Positions 9,660 to 18,187 of a stretch of DNA of 64,000 nucleotides are shown here, in pieces (positions within the stretch are counted from its first letter, which is position 1; every line of letters begins with the position of its first letter). The notes under the pieces are model-generated. The model saw only the letters and a list, made by a program, of their open reading frames with translations. It had not been told where the DNA came from and did no database searches. The stretch comes from Pseudomonas extremaustralis (GTDB lineage Bacteria > Pseudomonadota > Gammaproteobacteria > Pseudomonadales > Pseudomonadaceae). Where the stretch lies: positions 806,001 to 870,000 of the forward strand of contig NZ_LT629689.1 of the NCBI RefSeq assembly GCF_900102035.1, given 5' to 3'. The position numbers and the translations under genes were made by a program.

Positions 9660-10997
9660 ATGACACAGGCAATTGCTTCGCCCGCGGTTCACGACCTGAT
9701 CGGTATCGGTTTCGGCCCTTCGAACCTGGCGCTGGCCATCGCCCTGCAGGAGCGCGAAAAGACGCAGGGCAAACTGGACGTGCTGTTTCTCGACAAACAG
9801 GCCGATTACCGTTGGCACGGCAATACCCTGGTGACCATGAGCGAACTGCAGATTTCTTTCCTCAAGGACCTGGTGACCCTGCGCAACCCCACCAGCCCTT
9901 ACTCCTTCGTCAACTACCTCAAGGCCCACGACCGCCTGGTGGATTTCATCAACCTGGGCACCTTCTACCCGTGCCGCATGGAGTTCAACGACTACCTGCG
10001 CTGGGTCGCAGGGCAGTTCCAGGCCCAGGCTCGCTACGGCGAGGAAGTGCTGGCCATCGAGCCGATCCTGCACCAGCAGCAGGTCGAGGCGCTGCGCGTG
10101 ATCTCCCGCGATGCGCTGGGTGAGCAGCATGTGCGCACCACCCGTTCGGTGGTGGTCAGCGCCGGTGGCACGCCGAAGATTCCCGACGAGTTCAAGGCGC
10201 TCAAGGGCGACAGCCGGGTGTTCCACCATTCCCACTACCTCGAGCGCATGGCCACCCAGCCGTGCGTGGACGGCAAGGCGATGCGCATCGCGATCATCGG
10301 CGGTGGCCAGAGCGCGGCCGAGGCCTTTATCGACCTGAACGACAGTTTCCCTTCGGTGCAGGTCGATATGATCCTGCGCGGTTCGGCGCTCAAGCCTGCC
10401 GATGACAGCCCGTTCGTCAATGAAGTGTTCTCGCCGGCCTTTACCGACCTGGTGTTCCAGCAGGTCGGTGCCGAGCGCGAGCGCCTGGTGGCGGAGTACC
10501 AGAACACCAACTATTCGGTGGTGGACCTGGATTTGATCGAGCGTATCTACGGGATTTTCTACCGCCAGAAAGTCTCCGGCGTCGCCCGTCAGGCGTTCCG
10601 CACCATGACCGTGGTCGAAAAGGCCAGCGCCGGCCCGTTGGGTATCGAACTGGTCCTGCGTCACAACGCCAGCGGGGAAACCAGCGTCAATCATTACGAC
10701 GCGGTGATCCTCGCCACCGGCTACGAGCGCCAGACGCACCGCGAGCTGCTGGCACCGTTGGACGCTTATATGGGCGACTTCGAGGTCAGCCGCGATTACC
10801 GCATCGTCACCGATGAACGCTGCAAGGCCGGCATCTACATCCAGGGCTTCAGCCAGGCCAGCCACGGGTTGAGCGACACCTTGCTGTCGGTGCTGCCGAT
10901 TCGGGCGGATGAGATTGCGGCGTCGCTGTTCGAGCATGATCGCCACCGTGGCCAGGGCCGCTCCGTGCAAGACCTGCTCCTGGCCACCGCCAGCTGA
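9660..10997 (+). CDS. pvdA: L-ornithine N5-monooxygenase PvdA
   Basis: 445 aa. FAD- and NADPH-dependent enzyme that hydroxylates the side-chain nitrogen of L-ornithine, giving the hydroxamate precursor for pyoverdine; it acts at the cytoplasmic membrane. The FAD motif GIGFGPSNLA is at residues 15-24, the NADPH motif IIGGGQSAAE near 212, and the family motif DAVILATGYER near the C-terminus. Length matches PvdA. I chose the ATG at 9660 because the upstream extension is poor and overlaps the leader. It has its own PvdS box, and a family B REP pair follows the gene. Confidence 0.96.
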   Translation: MTQAIASPAVHDLIGIGFGPSNLALAIALQEREKTQGKLDVLFLDKQADYRWHGNTLVTMSELQISFLKDLVTLRNPTSPYSFVNYLKAHDRLVDFINLGTFYPCRMEFNDYLRWVAGQFQAQARYGEEVLAIEPILHQQQVEALRVISRDALGEQHVRTTRSVVVSAGGTPKIPDEFKALKGDSRVFHHSHYLERMATQPCVDGKAMRIAIIGGGQSAAEAFIDLNDSFPSVQVDMILRGSALKPADDSPFVNEVFSPAFTDLVFQQVGAERERLVAEYQNTNYSVVDLDLIERIYGIFYRQKVSGVARQAFRTMTVVEKASAGPLGIELVLRHNASGETSVNHYDAVILATGYERQTHRELLAPLDAYMGDFEVSRDYRIVTDERCKAGIYIQGFSQASHGLSDTLLSVLPIRADEIAASLFEHDRHRGQGRSVQDLLLATAS

Positions 10998-11008
10998 CCC
11001 CACCCCCT

Positions 11009-11108
11009 TGTAGGAGCGAGCTTGCTCGCGAAGATCGCCAACGATAACGCGGGCATTCGGGATGAACGCGGCGTTTGTGGGATCTTCGCGAGCAAGCTCG
11101 CTCCTACA
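11009..11108. repeat. Paired REP element (REPIN), family B
   Basis: Arms TGTAGGAGCGAGCTTGCTCGCGA and its complement enclose the same CCAACGATAACGCGGGCA core as the copy at 8899. It lies 11 bp after the pvdA stop and could act as an RNA 3'-end stabiliser or terminator. A tract GGGGGTGGGG follows it. Confidence 0.9.
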
Positions 11109-11176
11109 GGGGGTGGGGGGTGGCGGTAATCGGGGGGACTGGTACTGTACAAAAAACCAGTATCGGTAGCCCCCCC

Positions 11177-12397
11177 ATGCAGTTGATCGAAAAACTCAGC
11201 ATCCTCGCCGATGCCGCCAAGTACGACGCCTCCTGCGCCAGCAGCGGCGCGCCCAAGCGCAGTTCGGAGGGCAAGGCGGGGCTGGGGTCCACCGATGGCA
11301 TGGGCATCTGCCACAGCTACACACCCGATGGCCGCTGCGTCTCGCTGCTCAAGGTGCTGCTCACCAATTTCTGTCTCTACGACTGCCAATACTGCGTCAA
11401 CCGCCGTTCCAGCGACGTGCCCCGTGCCCGCTTCAGCCCGGAGGAGGTGGTTACCCTGACCCTGGATTTCTACCGGCGCAATTGCGTCAGCGGGCTGTTT
11501 CTCAGCTCCGGCATCATTCGCTCGGCCGACTACACCATGGAACAACTGGTGCGCGTCGCCAAGCTGCTGCGCGAAGAGCATGACTTTCGCGGCTACATCC
11601 ACCTCAAGACCATCCCCGATGCCGACCCTGCGCTGATTGCCGAGGCCGGGCGCTACGCCGACCGCCTCAGTGTGAACATCGAGCTGCCCACCGACGCCAG
11701 CCTGCAGACCCTGGCACCGGAGAAGCACATCGGCTCGATCAAGCAGGCCATGCAGACCATCTACACCGGCGAGCAGACGGTGCTCAACGAACCCCGCGCG
11801 CCGCGCTTCGCCCCGGCCGGTCAGAGCACGCAGATGATCGTCGGCGCCGACGACACCGACGACAGCACCATCCTCCACGGCGCCGAGGCGTTGTATGGCA
11901 ACTTCAAGCTGCGCCGGGTCTATTACTCGGCGTTCAGCCCCATCCCCAACAGCCCGAAAAGCGTACCCCTGGCCGCGCCACCGCTGATGCGCGAGCACCG
12001 TTTGTACCAGGCCGACTTCCTGTTGCGCAGCTATGGCTTCAGGGCCAACGAACTGTTCGAAGGCCCTGGCCACCTGGCCCTGGACATCGACCCCAAGCTG
12101 GCGTGGGCGCTGGAGCATCGCGAGGTGTTCCCCCTGGACCTGAACCGCGCCGAACCGACCCTGATCGCACGCATCCCCGGCATCGGCCTGCGCACCACCC
12201 AGCGCCTGGTGGACCTGCGCCGCGAACGCAAGATCCGCTTCGAAGACCTGGCGCGCATGCGCTGTGTGCTGGCCAAGGCCAAGCCGTTCTTCATCACCAG
12301 CGACTACCACCCGCAACAGGCGGAAAGCACCAGCGTGCTGCTGCGCGAACAATTGCGCGACCGCCCGCAGCCGCAGCAGATGGGGTTGTGGGGATGA
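11177..12397 (+). CDS. Putative DNA modification/repair radical SAM protein (TIGR03916-like)
   Basis: 406 aa. A radical SAM Cys triad C66-x3-C70-x2-C73 (CLYDCQYC) binds a 4Fe-4S cluster. Further Cys lie at 20, 45 and 54. The C-terminal part holds a helix-hairpin-helix DNA-binding element (AEPTLIARIPGIGLRTTQRLVDLR). This matches the family of putative DNA modification or repair radical SAM proteins, whose reaction is unknown. It overlaps the next gene by 4 bp (ATGA); the two are regularly paired in bacteria and probably form one functional unit. The start ATG at 11177 lacks a strong ribosome binding site. Confidence 0.9.
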   Translation: MQLIEKLSILADAAKYDASCASSGAPKRSSEGKAGLGSTDGMGICHSYTPDGRCVSLLKVLLTNFCLYDCQYCVNRRSSDVPRARFSPEEVVTLTLDFYRRNCVSGLFLSSGIIRSADYTMEQLVRVAKLLREEHDFRGYIHLKTIPDADPALIAEAGRYADRLSVNIELPTDASLQTLAPEKHIGSIKQAMQTIYTGEQTVLNEPRAPRFAPAGQSTQMIVGADDTDDSTILHGAEALYGNFKLRRVYYSAFSPIPNSPKSVPLAAPPLMREHRLYQADFLLRSYGFRANELFEGPGHLALDIDPKLAWALEHREVFPLDLNRAEPTLIARIPGIGLRTTQRLVDLRRERKIRFEDLARMRCVLAKAKPFFITSDYHPQQAESTSVLLREQLRDRPQPQQMGLWG

Positions 12398-13224
12398 TCA
12401 GCCTGGAATGCGACAACCTGTTCGGCACCTGGCGCGACCAGGCGCGCTGGTTGCTCAGCCATCAGATCGACCCCAGCCAGGTGAGCTGGGGCGACGCCGA
12501 GGTGGCGGACCTGTTTGCCACCGACGAACCCATCCCGCCGGGACTCGGCCCGTTCCAGGCGCGCATTCCCAAGGCATTGCTGGAGTTGCTGGAATCGGCC
12601 GCCTGTTACCACGGCGACCAGCGCTGGAGCCTGTTGTATGAAGTGTTGTGGCGGGTCAGCCATGGTGACCGCACGGCGATGCTGGCGGGGGACAAGCTGG
12701 GCAGCGAGCTGCAGCGGCGGATCAAGCAGGTCAACCGCGAGGCCCATCATCTGCATGCGTTTGTGCGCTTTATCGCCTTGCCGGCAGAGGCCGGGCCGGC
12801 GTTGCCGGAATACGTGGCCTGGCATGAGCCGGCCCACGACATTCTCAAGAGCGCCAGCCAGCACTTTATCGGGCGCATGGGGCGGCATCGCTGGATGATC
12901 GCTACGCCGCTGGATGGGGTGTATTACGACGGTGAACAGTTGATTCATCAACGCCAATGCCCCGAGGCGTGGCGACAGCTGGCGCAAACGGTCGAAGACC
13001 CCCACAGCGCCATGTGGCTGACCTACTACAGTCACATCTTCAACCCGGCGCGGTTGAACCCCAAGGTGATGGAGGGGCACTTGCCCAGCCGGTTCTGGAA
13101 GAATCTGCCGGAGGGCAAGTTGATCCCTGGGTTGATCAGCGAGGCACGCACGGGCAAGCAGCGGGATGGGCAGGCCAGGCTGATTGCTGCAAAACCGGGC
13201 AAGCGCATCAACACCCTTACGTAG
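12394..13224 (+). CDS. Radical-SAM-linked DNA metabolism protein (TIGR03915/DUF4130-like)
   Basis: 276 aa partner of the preceding radical SAM protein, translationally coupled through an ATGA overlap. The family (TIGR03915, containing DUF4130) is sometimes fused to a uracil-DNA-glycosylase-like domain in other bacteria; that domain is absent here. Conserved-looking blocks are DQRWSLLYEVLWRVSHGDR, HHLHAFVRFI and FIGRMGRHRWMIATPLDG. The C-terminus is basic (IAAKPGKRINTLT), suggesting nucleic acid contact. The biochemical role is unknown; a part in base modification or repair is inferred from partner and family only. Its stop codon lies inside a stem-loop. Confidence 0.88.
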   Translation: MISLECDNLFGTWRDQARWLLSHQIDPSQVSWGDAEVADLFATDEPIPPGLGPFQARIPKALLELLESAACYHGDQRWSLLYEVLWRVSHGDRTAMLAGDKLGSELQRRIKQVNREAHHLHAFVRFIALPAEAGPALPEYVAWHEPAHDILKSASQHFIGRMGRHRWMIATPLDGVYYDGEQLIHQRQCPEAWRQLAQTVEDPHSAMWLTYYSHIFNPARLNPKVMEGHLPSRFWKNLPEGKLIPGLISEARTGKQRDGQARLIAAKPGKRINTLT

Positions 13225-13247
13225 GAACCGGTAAGCCGGCGCCTACG
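13220..13247. terminator. Stem-loop between convergent genes
   Basis: CGTAGG (13220-13225) pairs with CCTACG (13242-13247), with further pairing of CCGG inside. It contains the TAG stop of the + strand gene and lies 10 bp before the end of the - strand Lrp-type gene. No T tract follows, so termination is only likely; it may be a single REP-like hairpin. Confidence 0.5.
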
Positions 13248-13256
13248 GTGGGTGTT

Positions 13257-13754
13257 TCAGGCCAGTTCGGTCGCGGTGTTCTTGACCACTGCGAGTTCGG
13301 GATGGGCCACCAACTTGTCGATGTGTAATTCGTCGTTGTTCAACCAGGTCTCCGTCAGCACCCGGTAGTGCTCCATGTCGCGGCAACGCATGCGCAGGCT
13401 GTAGTCGAACGGCCCGCTGATCAGCTGGCATTCGAACACCTGGGGGCAGGCCTTGACGCAGGCTTCGAAGGCCTTTTGCGCCGAGCGCCCGCTTTGGTTG
13501 GACAAGGCCACCAGCACCAGCAATGACAAGCCCGGCGAGACCATCTGCACATCGATGATCGCCCCATACCCCCGGATCACTCCGCGGCGCTCCAGCTTGC
13601 GCACCCGCTCCAGGCAGGGCCTGGGGGTGAGGTGCACCAGCGACGAGAGCTTTTCATAGGTGATACGTCCCTGGTGGCGCAGCACGTCGATGATCGCTTC
13701 GTCGATGCGGTCCAGCGCAGGGGCGGTATGGGGTCCGTTGGCCTTGGTATCCAT
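13257..13754 (-). CDS. Lrp/AsnC-family regulator of the citrulline/ornithine unit
   Basis: 165 aa. The N-terminal HTH (DRIDEAIIDVLRHQGRITYEKLSSLVHLT) is followed by RVRKLERRGVIRGYGAIID and a RAM effector domain (residues 80-155). Family members bind amino acids and form octamers on DNA. It is the last gene of a leftward group (binding protein, two permeases, ATPase, regulator) and starts only 5 bp after the ATPase stop, so it is co-transcribed with the transporter. I infer that it controls this unit in response to an amino acid such as ornithine, citrulline or arginine. Confidence 0.9.
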   Translation of the reverse strand: MDTKANGPHTAPALDRIDEAIIDVLRHQGRITYEKLSSLVHLTPRPCLERVRKLERRGVIRGYGAIIDVQMVSPGLSLLVLVALSNQSGRSAQKAFEACVKACPQVFECQLISGPFDYSLRMRCRDMEHYRVLTETWLNNDELHIDKLVAHPELAVVKNTATELA

Positions 13755-13759
13755 GGGTT

Positions 13760-14590
13760 TCACTTCAAACGATTGGAAAGAAATTGCTGCAAGCGCTCGC
13801 TGCCGGGGTGATCGAGGATCTGCGCACTGCCTTGTTCCTCGACCCGGCCCTGGTGCAGGAACAGCACTTGGCTGGACACCTGGCGGGCAAAGCCCATCTC
13901 GTGGGTGACCATCAGCATGGTACGGCCTTCCTCGGCCAACGTCTGTATGACTTTGAGGACTTCTCCTACAAGCTCCGGGTCGAGCGCGGAGGTCGGTTCG
14001 TCGAACAGAATGATCTCTGGCTCCATCGCCAATGCCCGTGCAATGGCCACGCGCTGTTGTTGGCCGCCGGACAGAAACGCCGGGTACTGATCCGCTACGC
14101 GGCCCGGCAGGCCGACTTTGTCCAGGTACAGCCGCGCGCGTTTTTCCGCTTCGGCTGCGCTCACGCCCAGCACCCGGCGCGGCGCCATGGTGATGTTTTC
14201 CAGCACGGTCATGTGGCTCCAGAGGTTGAAGTGCTGGAACACCATGGCCAGGCGCGTGCGCAGGTTCTGCAATTGCTCCTGGTGGGGCGCGCGGGTGCCG
14301 GCGGGGCCCTGGCGCATTTCGATGCTGATGCCGTCGAGGGTGATGACCCCGGCGTCCGGTTGTTCGAGAAAATTGATGCACCGCAACAGGGTGCTTTTGC
14401 CCGAGCCGCTGGCGCCGATCAGGCTGATCACATCGCCGTTGCGTGCGTTGAGGGACACGCCCTTGAGCACTTCGTGTTCGCCGTAGCGTTTGTGGATGCC
14501 TTCGACTTGAAGCTTGACCGCCGTCGTTGCGGTTTGGGTAACGGGTTCATCCACAGGATAAGTGGCCAGGGCCTGCGCGGACTGATTCAT
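13760..14590 (-). CDS. Polar amino acid ABC transporter ATPase (HisP/AotP/OccP type)
   Basis: 276 aa. Walker A GASGSGKS, signature LSGGQQQR, Walker B IILFDEPTSALDP. The insert of MRQGPAGTRAPHQEQLQNLRTRLAMVFQHFNLW after strand 4 is typical of HisP/AotP ATPases for basic amino acids. It has a 25-residue N-terminal extension. It energises the two permeases encoded just upstream. Substrate is probably ornithine, citrulline or arginine, judged from the ornithine cyclodeaminase and CtlX genes behind the binding protein. Confidence 0.93.
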   Translation of the reverse strand: MNQSAQALATYPVDEPVTQTATTAVKLQVEGIHKRYGEHEVLKGVSLNARNGDVISLIGASGSGKSTLLRCINFLEQPDAGVITLDGISIEMRQGPAGTRAPHQEQLQNLRTRLAMVFQHFNLWSHMTVLENITMAPRRVLGVSAAEAEKRARLYLDKVGLPGRVADQYPAFLSGGQQQRVAIARALAMEPEIILFDEPTSALDPELVGEVLKVIQTLAEEGRTMLMVTHEMGFARQVSSQVLFLHQGRVEEQGSAQILDHPGSERLQQFLSNRLK

Positions 14591-14593
14591 GGG

Positions 14594-15307
14594 TTAGCCT
14601 CGGGTCGGAACAAGAAAACGCATCCAGCGACGTTCGGCCAGTCGAAACAGGCCCACCAGTGCAAAGGACAGCAGCATGTAGAGCAGCGCGGCGATGCCGA
14701 AAGCCTGGAACGTCAGGAACGTCTCGGCATTGGCATCGCGGGCCACTTTGAGGATGTCGGCGACGGTGGCGGTAAACGCCAGTGAGGTCGCGTGCAACAT
14801 CAGGATCATTTCGTTGCTGTAGGCCGGCAACGCCCGGCGCAGCGCGGCGGGCACCACCACAAACAGGTTGAGCCGCCAGCCGTGCAGGCCATAGGCGCAT
14901 GCCGCTTCGATTTCGCCATGGGGAATATTGCGGATCGCTCCGGCGAAGATTTCCACGGTGTAGGCGCAGGTGTTGAGCACGAAGGCCAGCAGCGTGCAGT
15001 TGAGGGCATTGCGGAAAAACTGGTTGAGCAGGGCGTTGTCCTGCACCACTTCCAGGCTGTAGAGCCCGGTGTAGCAAATCAGCAATTGGATATACAGCGG
15101 CGTGCCGCGAAACAGGTAGGTGTAGGCCTCCACCGGCCAGCGCAGCCAGACGTGTTCCGAGACGCGGGCGATCGCCAGGGGGATCGACAGGAAAAATCCG
15201 AACAGCACCGAGAGGATGAATAACCACAGGGTCATCGCCACGCCGGACAACCCCGCGCCGTCGCTGAACAGATAGGCCAGGCCGTATTGCTGGAACAGTT
15301 CGATCAT
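14594..15307 (-). CDS. Polar amino acid ABC transporter permease (HisM type)
   Basis: 237 aa inner-membrane protein with about five helices. The EAA loop motif is EIEAACAYGLHGWRLNLFVVVPAALRRALPAYSNE, which contacts the ATPase. The segment TYLFRGTPLYIQLLICYTGLY is typical of HisM/OccM. It overlaps the second permease gene by 4 bp (ATGA), so the two are translationally coupled, and ends 3 bp before the ATPase start. Confidence 0.92.
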   Translation of the reverse strand: MIELFQQYGLAYLFSDGAGLSGVAMTLWLFILSVLFGFFLSIPLAIARVSEHVWLRWPVEAYTYLFRGTPLYIQLLICYTGLYSLEVVQDNALLNQFFRNALNCTLLAFVLNTCAYTVEIFAGAIRNIPHGEIEAACAYGLHGWRLNLFVVVPAALRRALPAYSNEMILMLHATSLAFTATVADILKVARDANAETFLTFQAFGIAALLYMLLSFALVGLFRLAERRWMRFLVPTRG

Positions 15308-16005
15308 CGCGCCATCCCCTTGATGCCGAGGTTGTAGCGCCGTTCGAGGCGCTTGAAGATGCGGTTGGACAGGGTGGTGATCAGCAGGTAAACCAGCCCC
15401 GCGAGGATCAGGAAATACAACGGCTCATTGGTGGTCTTGCCGGCGTTTTGCGCGGCCTTGACCAGGTCCGACAGGCCGATGATCGACACCAGCGCCGTGG
15501 ACTTGAGCAACACCAGCCAGTTATTGCCCAGGCCCGGCAGGGCAAAGCGCATCAGTTGCGGGAACAGCACCAGGCGAAAACGCTGCCAGCGGCTCAGGCC
15601 ATAGGCGGTGGCGGCTTCCAACTGGCCCGCCGGCACGCTGAGGATCGCGCCGCGGAAGTTCTCGGTGAAATACGCGCCGTAGATAAACCCCAGGGTGACG
15701 ACCCCGGCGGTAAACGGGTCGATTTCAAAGTAATCCCAGCCGAACACTTCGCTCAGGTCGTTCAGCCACAGTTGCAGGCTGTAGAACATCAGCAGGATCA
15801 GCACCAGGTCCGGCACGCTGCGGATCAGTGTGGTGTAGAGCGTGGCCGGCACTCGCAGCCATTTGGCGCTGGAGAGTTTGGCGGCAGCGGCGATCAGGCC
15901 CAGGGAGAGGCTCAGGGCCAGGGCGAGGAGCGCCAGTTTGAGCGTCATCCAGGCGCCCTGGGCGAGCATCGGGCCGTAGCCCTGCAGGTTGAGGAATTCG
16001 TTCAT
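15304..16005 (-). CDS. Polar amino acid ABC transporter permease (HisQ type)
   Basis: 233 aa from the ATG at 16005 (MNEFLNLQGYGPMLAQG), about five helices. The EAA loop is QLEAATAYGLSRWQRFRLVLFPQLMRFALPGLGNNW, and LIRSVPDLVLILLMFYS is typical of HisQ/OccQ. It pairs with the HisM-type permease. A hairpin-forming sequence lies between it and the binding protein gene, a common arrangement that keeps the binding protein in excess. Confidence 0.92.
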   Translation of the reverse strand: MNEFLNLQGYGPMLAQGAWMTLKLALLALALSLSLGLIAAAAKLSSAKWLRVPATLYTTLIRSVPDLVLILLMFYSLQLWLNDLSEVFGWDYFEIDPFTAGVVTLGFIYGAYFTENFRGAILSVPAGQLEAATAYGLSRWQRFRLVLFPQLMRFALPGLGNNWLVLLKSTALVSIIGLSDLVKAAQNAGKTTNEPLYFLILAGLVYLLITTLSNRIFKRLERRYNLGIKGMAR

Positions 16006-16035
16006 GGGGGAGATCTCTAAAGGGCGCAGACATAC

Positions 16036-16080
16036 CCCTGTGGGAGAGGGCTTGTGGAGGAGGTGGCTTCTCTCACAGGG
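16036..16080. repeat. Inverted repeat between binding-protein and permease genes
   Basis: CCCTGTGGGAGAG near 16036 and TCTCTCACAGGG ending at 16080 can pair. Placed after the binding protein gene inside the operon, the hairpin may cause partial termination or protect the upstream mRNA. It may be a degenerate family A REP pair. Confidence 0.55.
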
Positions 16081-16091
16081 TCGGTGTTGGC

Positions 16092-16871
16092 TTACTCGTG
16101 GTAGATGTCCTGATCGCCGAAGTATTTCTTCTGGATCTGCCCATAGGTGCCATCGGCCTGGACGGCGGCGATGCCCTTGTTGATCAGCGCGCGCAAGTCC
16201 TGGTCGTTCTTGCGCAGGCCCATGGCGATGTCCAGGGGCAGGGTCGGGTCCTTGAAGGCCGGGCCGGTCTTGAAGTCGGCGCCTTCGGGCTTGGACAGGA
16301 AGTTGAGCTGGGCTTCGAGCTTGTCGGTCAGGGTGGCGTCGAGGCGACCGTTTTGCAGGTCGGCGTAGTTCTGTTCCTGGGACTGGTACGCCTTGATCTG
16401 GGCGCCCAGCTTGGCCAGGTGCGCGCGGGCATAGGCTTCTTGCAGCGAACCTTGCAGCACGCCGACCTGTTTGCCTTTGAGCGATTCCGGGGTGTCGCCG
16501 AAGTCGGCGCTTTGGCGGGTGATCACCGACGTGGGGCTGAGGAACAGGCGGTCGCTGAAGTCGATGACTTTCTCGCGTGCCGGGGTCACGGCCATGGACG
16601 ACATGATGGCGTCGAACTTGCGTGCGCGCAGGGCCGGGATCATGCCGTCGAACTCGTTGTGCACCCAGGTGCATTTGACTTCGAGCTTGGCGCAGATGGC
16701 GTTGCCCAATTCGATATCGAAGCCTTGCAGGCTGCCGTCGGCCGCCACGGACTCGAAGGGCGGGTATTCGGGGAATACGCCGAAACGGATTTCTTTCCAG
16801 TCTTGGGCGTGGGCGGCGCTGGCGCACAGTGGCAACAGCAGTGCAGCGAAAAGTGATCGCAATGGCGTCAT
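16092..16871 (-). CDS. Periplasmic polar amino acid binding protein
   Basis: 259 aa, signal peptide ending at SAAHAQ (about residue 22). SBP_bac_3 fold: IRFGVFPEYPPFESVAADGSLQGFDIELGNAICAKL, EFDGMIPALRARKFDAIMSSMAVTPAREKVIDFSD. This is the lysine/arginine/ornithine/histidine-binding type. It delivers substrate to the permeases encoded downstream. ATG at 16871 starts the signal peptide; a longer frame exists but would bury it. Ligand is inferred to be citrulline, ornithine or arginine from the enzymes next to it. Confidence 0.92.
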   Translation of the reverse strand: MTPLRSLFAALLLPLCASAAHAQDWKEIRFGVFPEYPPFESVAADGSLQGFDIELGNAICAKLEVKCTWVHNEFDGMIPALRARKFDAIMSSMAVTPAREKVIDFSDRLFLSPTSVITRQSADFGDTPESLKGKQVGVLQGSLQEAYARAHLAKLGAQIKAYQSQEQNYADLQNGRLDATLTDKLEAQLNFLSKPEGADFKTGPAFKDPTLPLDIAMGLRKNDQDLRALINKGIAAVQADGTYGQIQKKYFGDQDIYHE

Positions 16872-17129
16872 GGTGTGGTCCCTATATTTTGTAATTGATG
16901 TCAGGGCAGTAAAAAGGGGTGCGGCTTGCATTCATTCGGTGACTCTTCGGTCGGGCTCAGAATGCTTCAAGGTGGTGCGTTTTTTGTGTCGTTTAGCCCG
17001 CGCTCAAAGCGCGAATTGCGCTGTAAAAAAGAGCAATGCAGCGGAATCGGCTGCCGCACCCGCTGAATCGGCTTTTCATCCGCCGGAATCCGGCCTGCCC
17101 CGGGCGCAAAGCGGCAGGCCAGAGCGGTC

Positions 17130-18176
17130 TCAGGCGCGCTTTTTCTGCTGCGCGCGCGGTGGTTGGGCCAGGCGGGCGAACAGGTCTTTAGGGTCGGCGA
17201 GGTCCGGTACCAGTTCCAGTTCGCTGCCCACGTCCAGGGCTTTGGCCACGTCCAGCACGTAGCGCAGGGCCGAGTAGTCTTCGATGGCAAAACCCACCGA
17301 GTCGAACAGGGTGACCTGGCGTGCGTTCTCGCGGCCGGGGCGCTGGCCGTTGATCACTTGCCACAGCTCGGTCACCGGCGAGTCTGGCGGCATGTGCTGG
17401 ATTTCGCCTTCGATGCGGCTTTGCGGTTCGTACTCGACGATTACCCGCGCACGCTCGACGATGCGGCGGTCCAGCTCGGTCTTGCCTGGGCAGTCGCCGC
17501 CCACGGCGTTGAGGTGCATGCCGGGCTCGATCATGTCGTCGCTGAGGATGGTGGCGTAGGCTTTGTCGGCGGTGACGGTGGTGACGATGTCCGCGCCTTT
17601 GACCGCTTCGGCCACGCTGCCGGCGAGGATCACTTTGATTGCCGGAAACGCCTTGAGGTTGGCCGCCAGCTTGGCGGTGGCCTTGGCGTCGATGTCGAAC
17701 AGGCGGATCTCATTGATGCCCAGCATGGCGTGGAAGGCCAGGGCCTGGAATTCACTCTGGGAACCGTTGCCGATCAACGCCATGCTGCGGCTGTTGTTGC
17801 GGGCCAGGTAGCGCGCGACCAGCGCTGAAGTGGCGGCGGTGCGGATCGCGGTGGTCAGGGTCATTTCCGCCAGCAGCACCGGTTTGCCGGTGTCCACATC
17901 GCCCAGGGCACCGAAGGCCATCACGGTGAGCATGCCGGCCAGGGTGTTTTTCGGGTGGCCGTTGACGTACTTGAACGCATACAGCGAAGCATCGGAAACC
18001 GGCATCAACTCGATCACGCCATCCGGCGAATGGTTGGCCAGGCGCGGGCATTTTTCAAAGTCCTGCCAGCGCAGGTAGTCGGCGCGGATGTACTCGGCCA
18101 TTTCGGTGATGCAGGTTTGCAGGCCTTTCTGCGAGACCAGGTAGCTGAGGTCGTTGACGTCGATGTAGCGGGTCAT
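17130..18176 (-). CDS. Ornithine cyclodeaminase
   Basis: 348 aa. Converts L-ornithine to L-proline and ammonia with catalytic NAD. It belongs to the ornithine cyclodeaminase/mu-crystallin family: substrate-binding Lys69 in AFKYVNGHP, nucleotide-binding ALIGNGSQ at 133-140, and LNAVGGDCPGKTELD containing the catalytic Asp region. A clear AGGAG ribosome binding site precedes the ATG, and the CtlX gene ends 11 bp upstream on the same strand, so the pair is co-transcribed. The C-terminus is extended and basic (PPRAQQKKRA). Related alanine or lysine dehydrogenases are possible, but length and context favour ornithine. Confidence 0.92.
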   Translation of the reverse strand: MTRYIDVNDLSYLVSQKGLQTCITEMAEYIRADYLRWQDFEKCPRLANHSPDGVIELMPVSDASLYAFKYVNGHPKNTLAGMLTVMAFGALGDVDTGKPVLLAEMTLTTAIRTAATSALVARYLARNNSRSMALIGNGSQSEFQALAFHAMLGINEIRLFDIDAKATAKLAANLKAFPAIKVILAGSVAEAVKGADIVTTVTADKAYATILSDDMIEPGMHLNAVGGDCPGKTELDRRIVERARVIVEYEPQSRIEGEIQHMPPDSPVTELWQVINGQRPGRENARQVTLFDSVGFAIEDYSALRYVLDVAKALDVGSELELVPDLADPKDLFARLAQPPRAQQKKRA

Positions 18177-18187
18177 GGCAAGACTCC

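Noticed and set aside
9564..11003. Open frame of 479 codons opposite pvdA
   Set aside because: Shadow of the pvdA codon pattern; no motif, no ribosome binding site.
8899..11108. Regular repeats that might be read as a CRISPR array
   Set aside because: The copies are inverted pairs scattered at intergenic sites over 55 kb, with no direct-repeat/spacer order and no cas genes.
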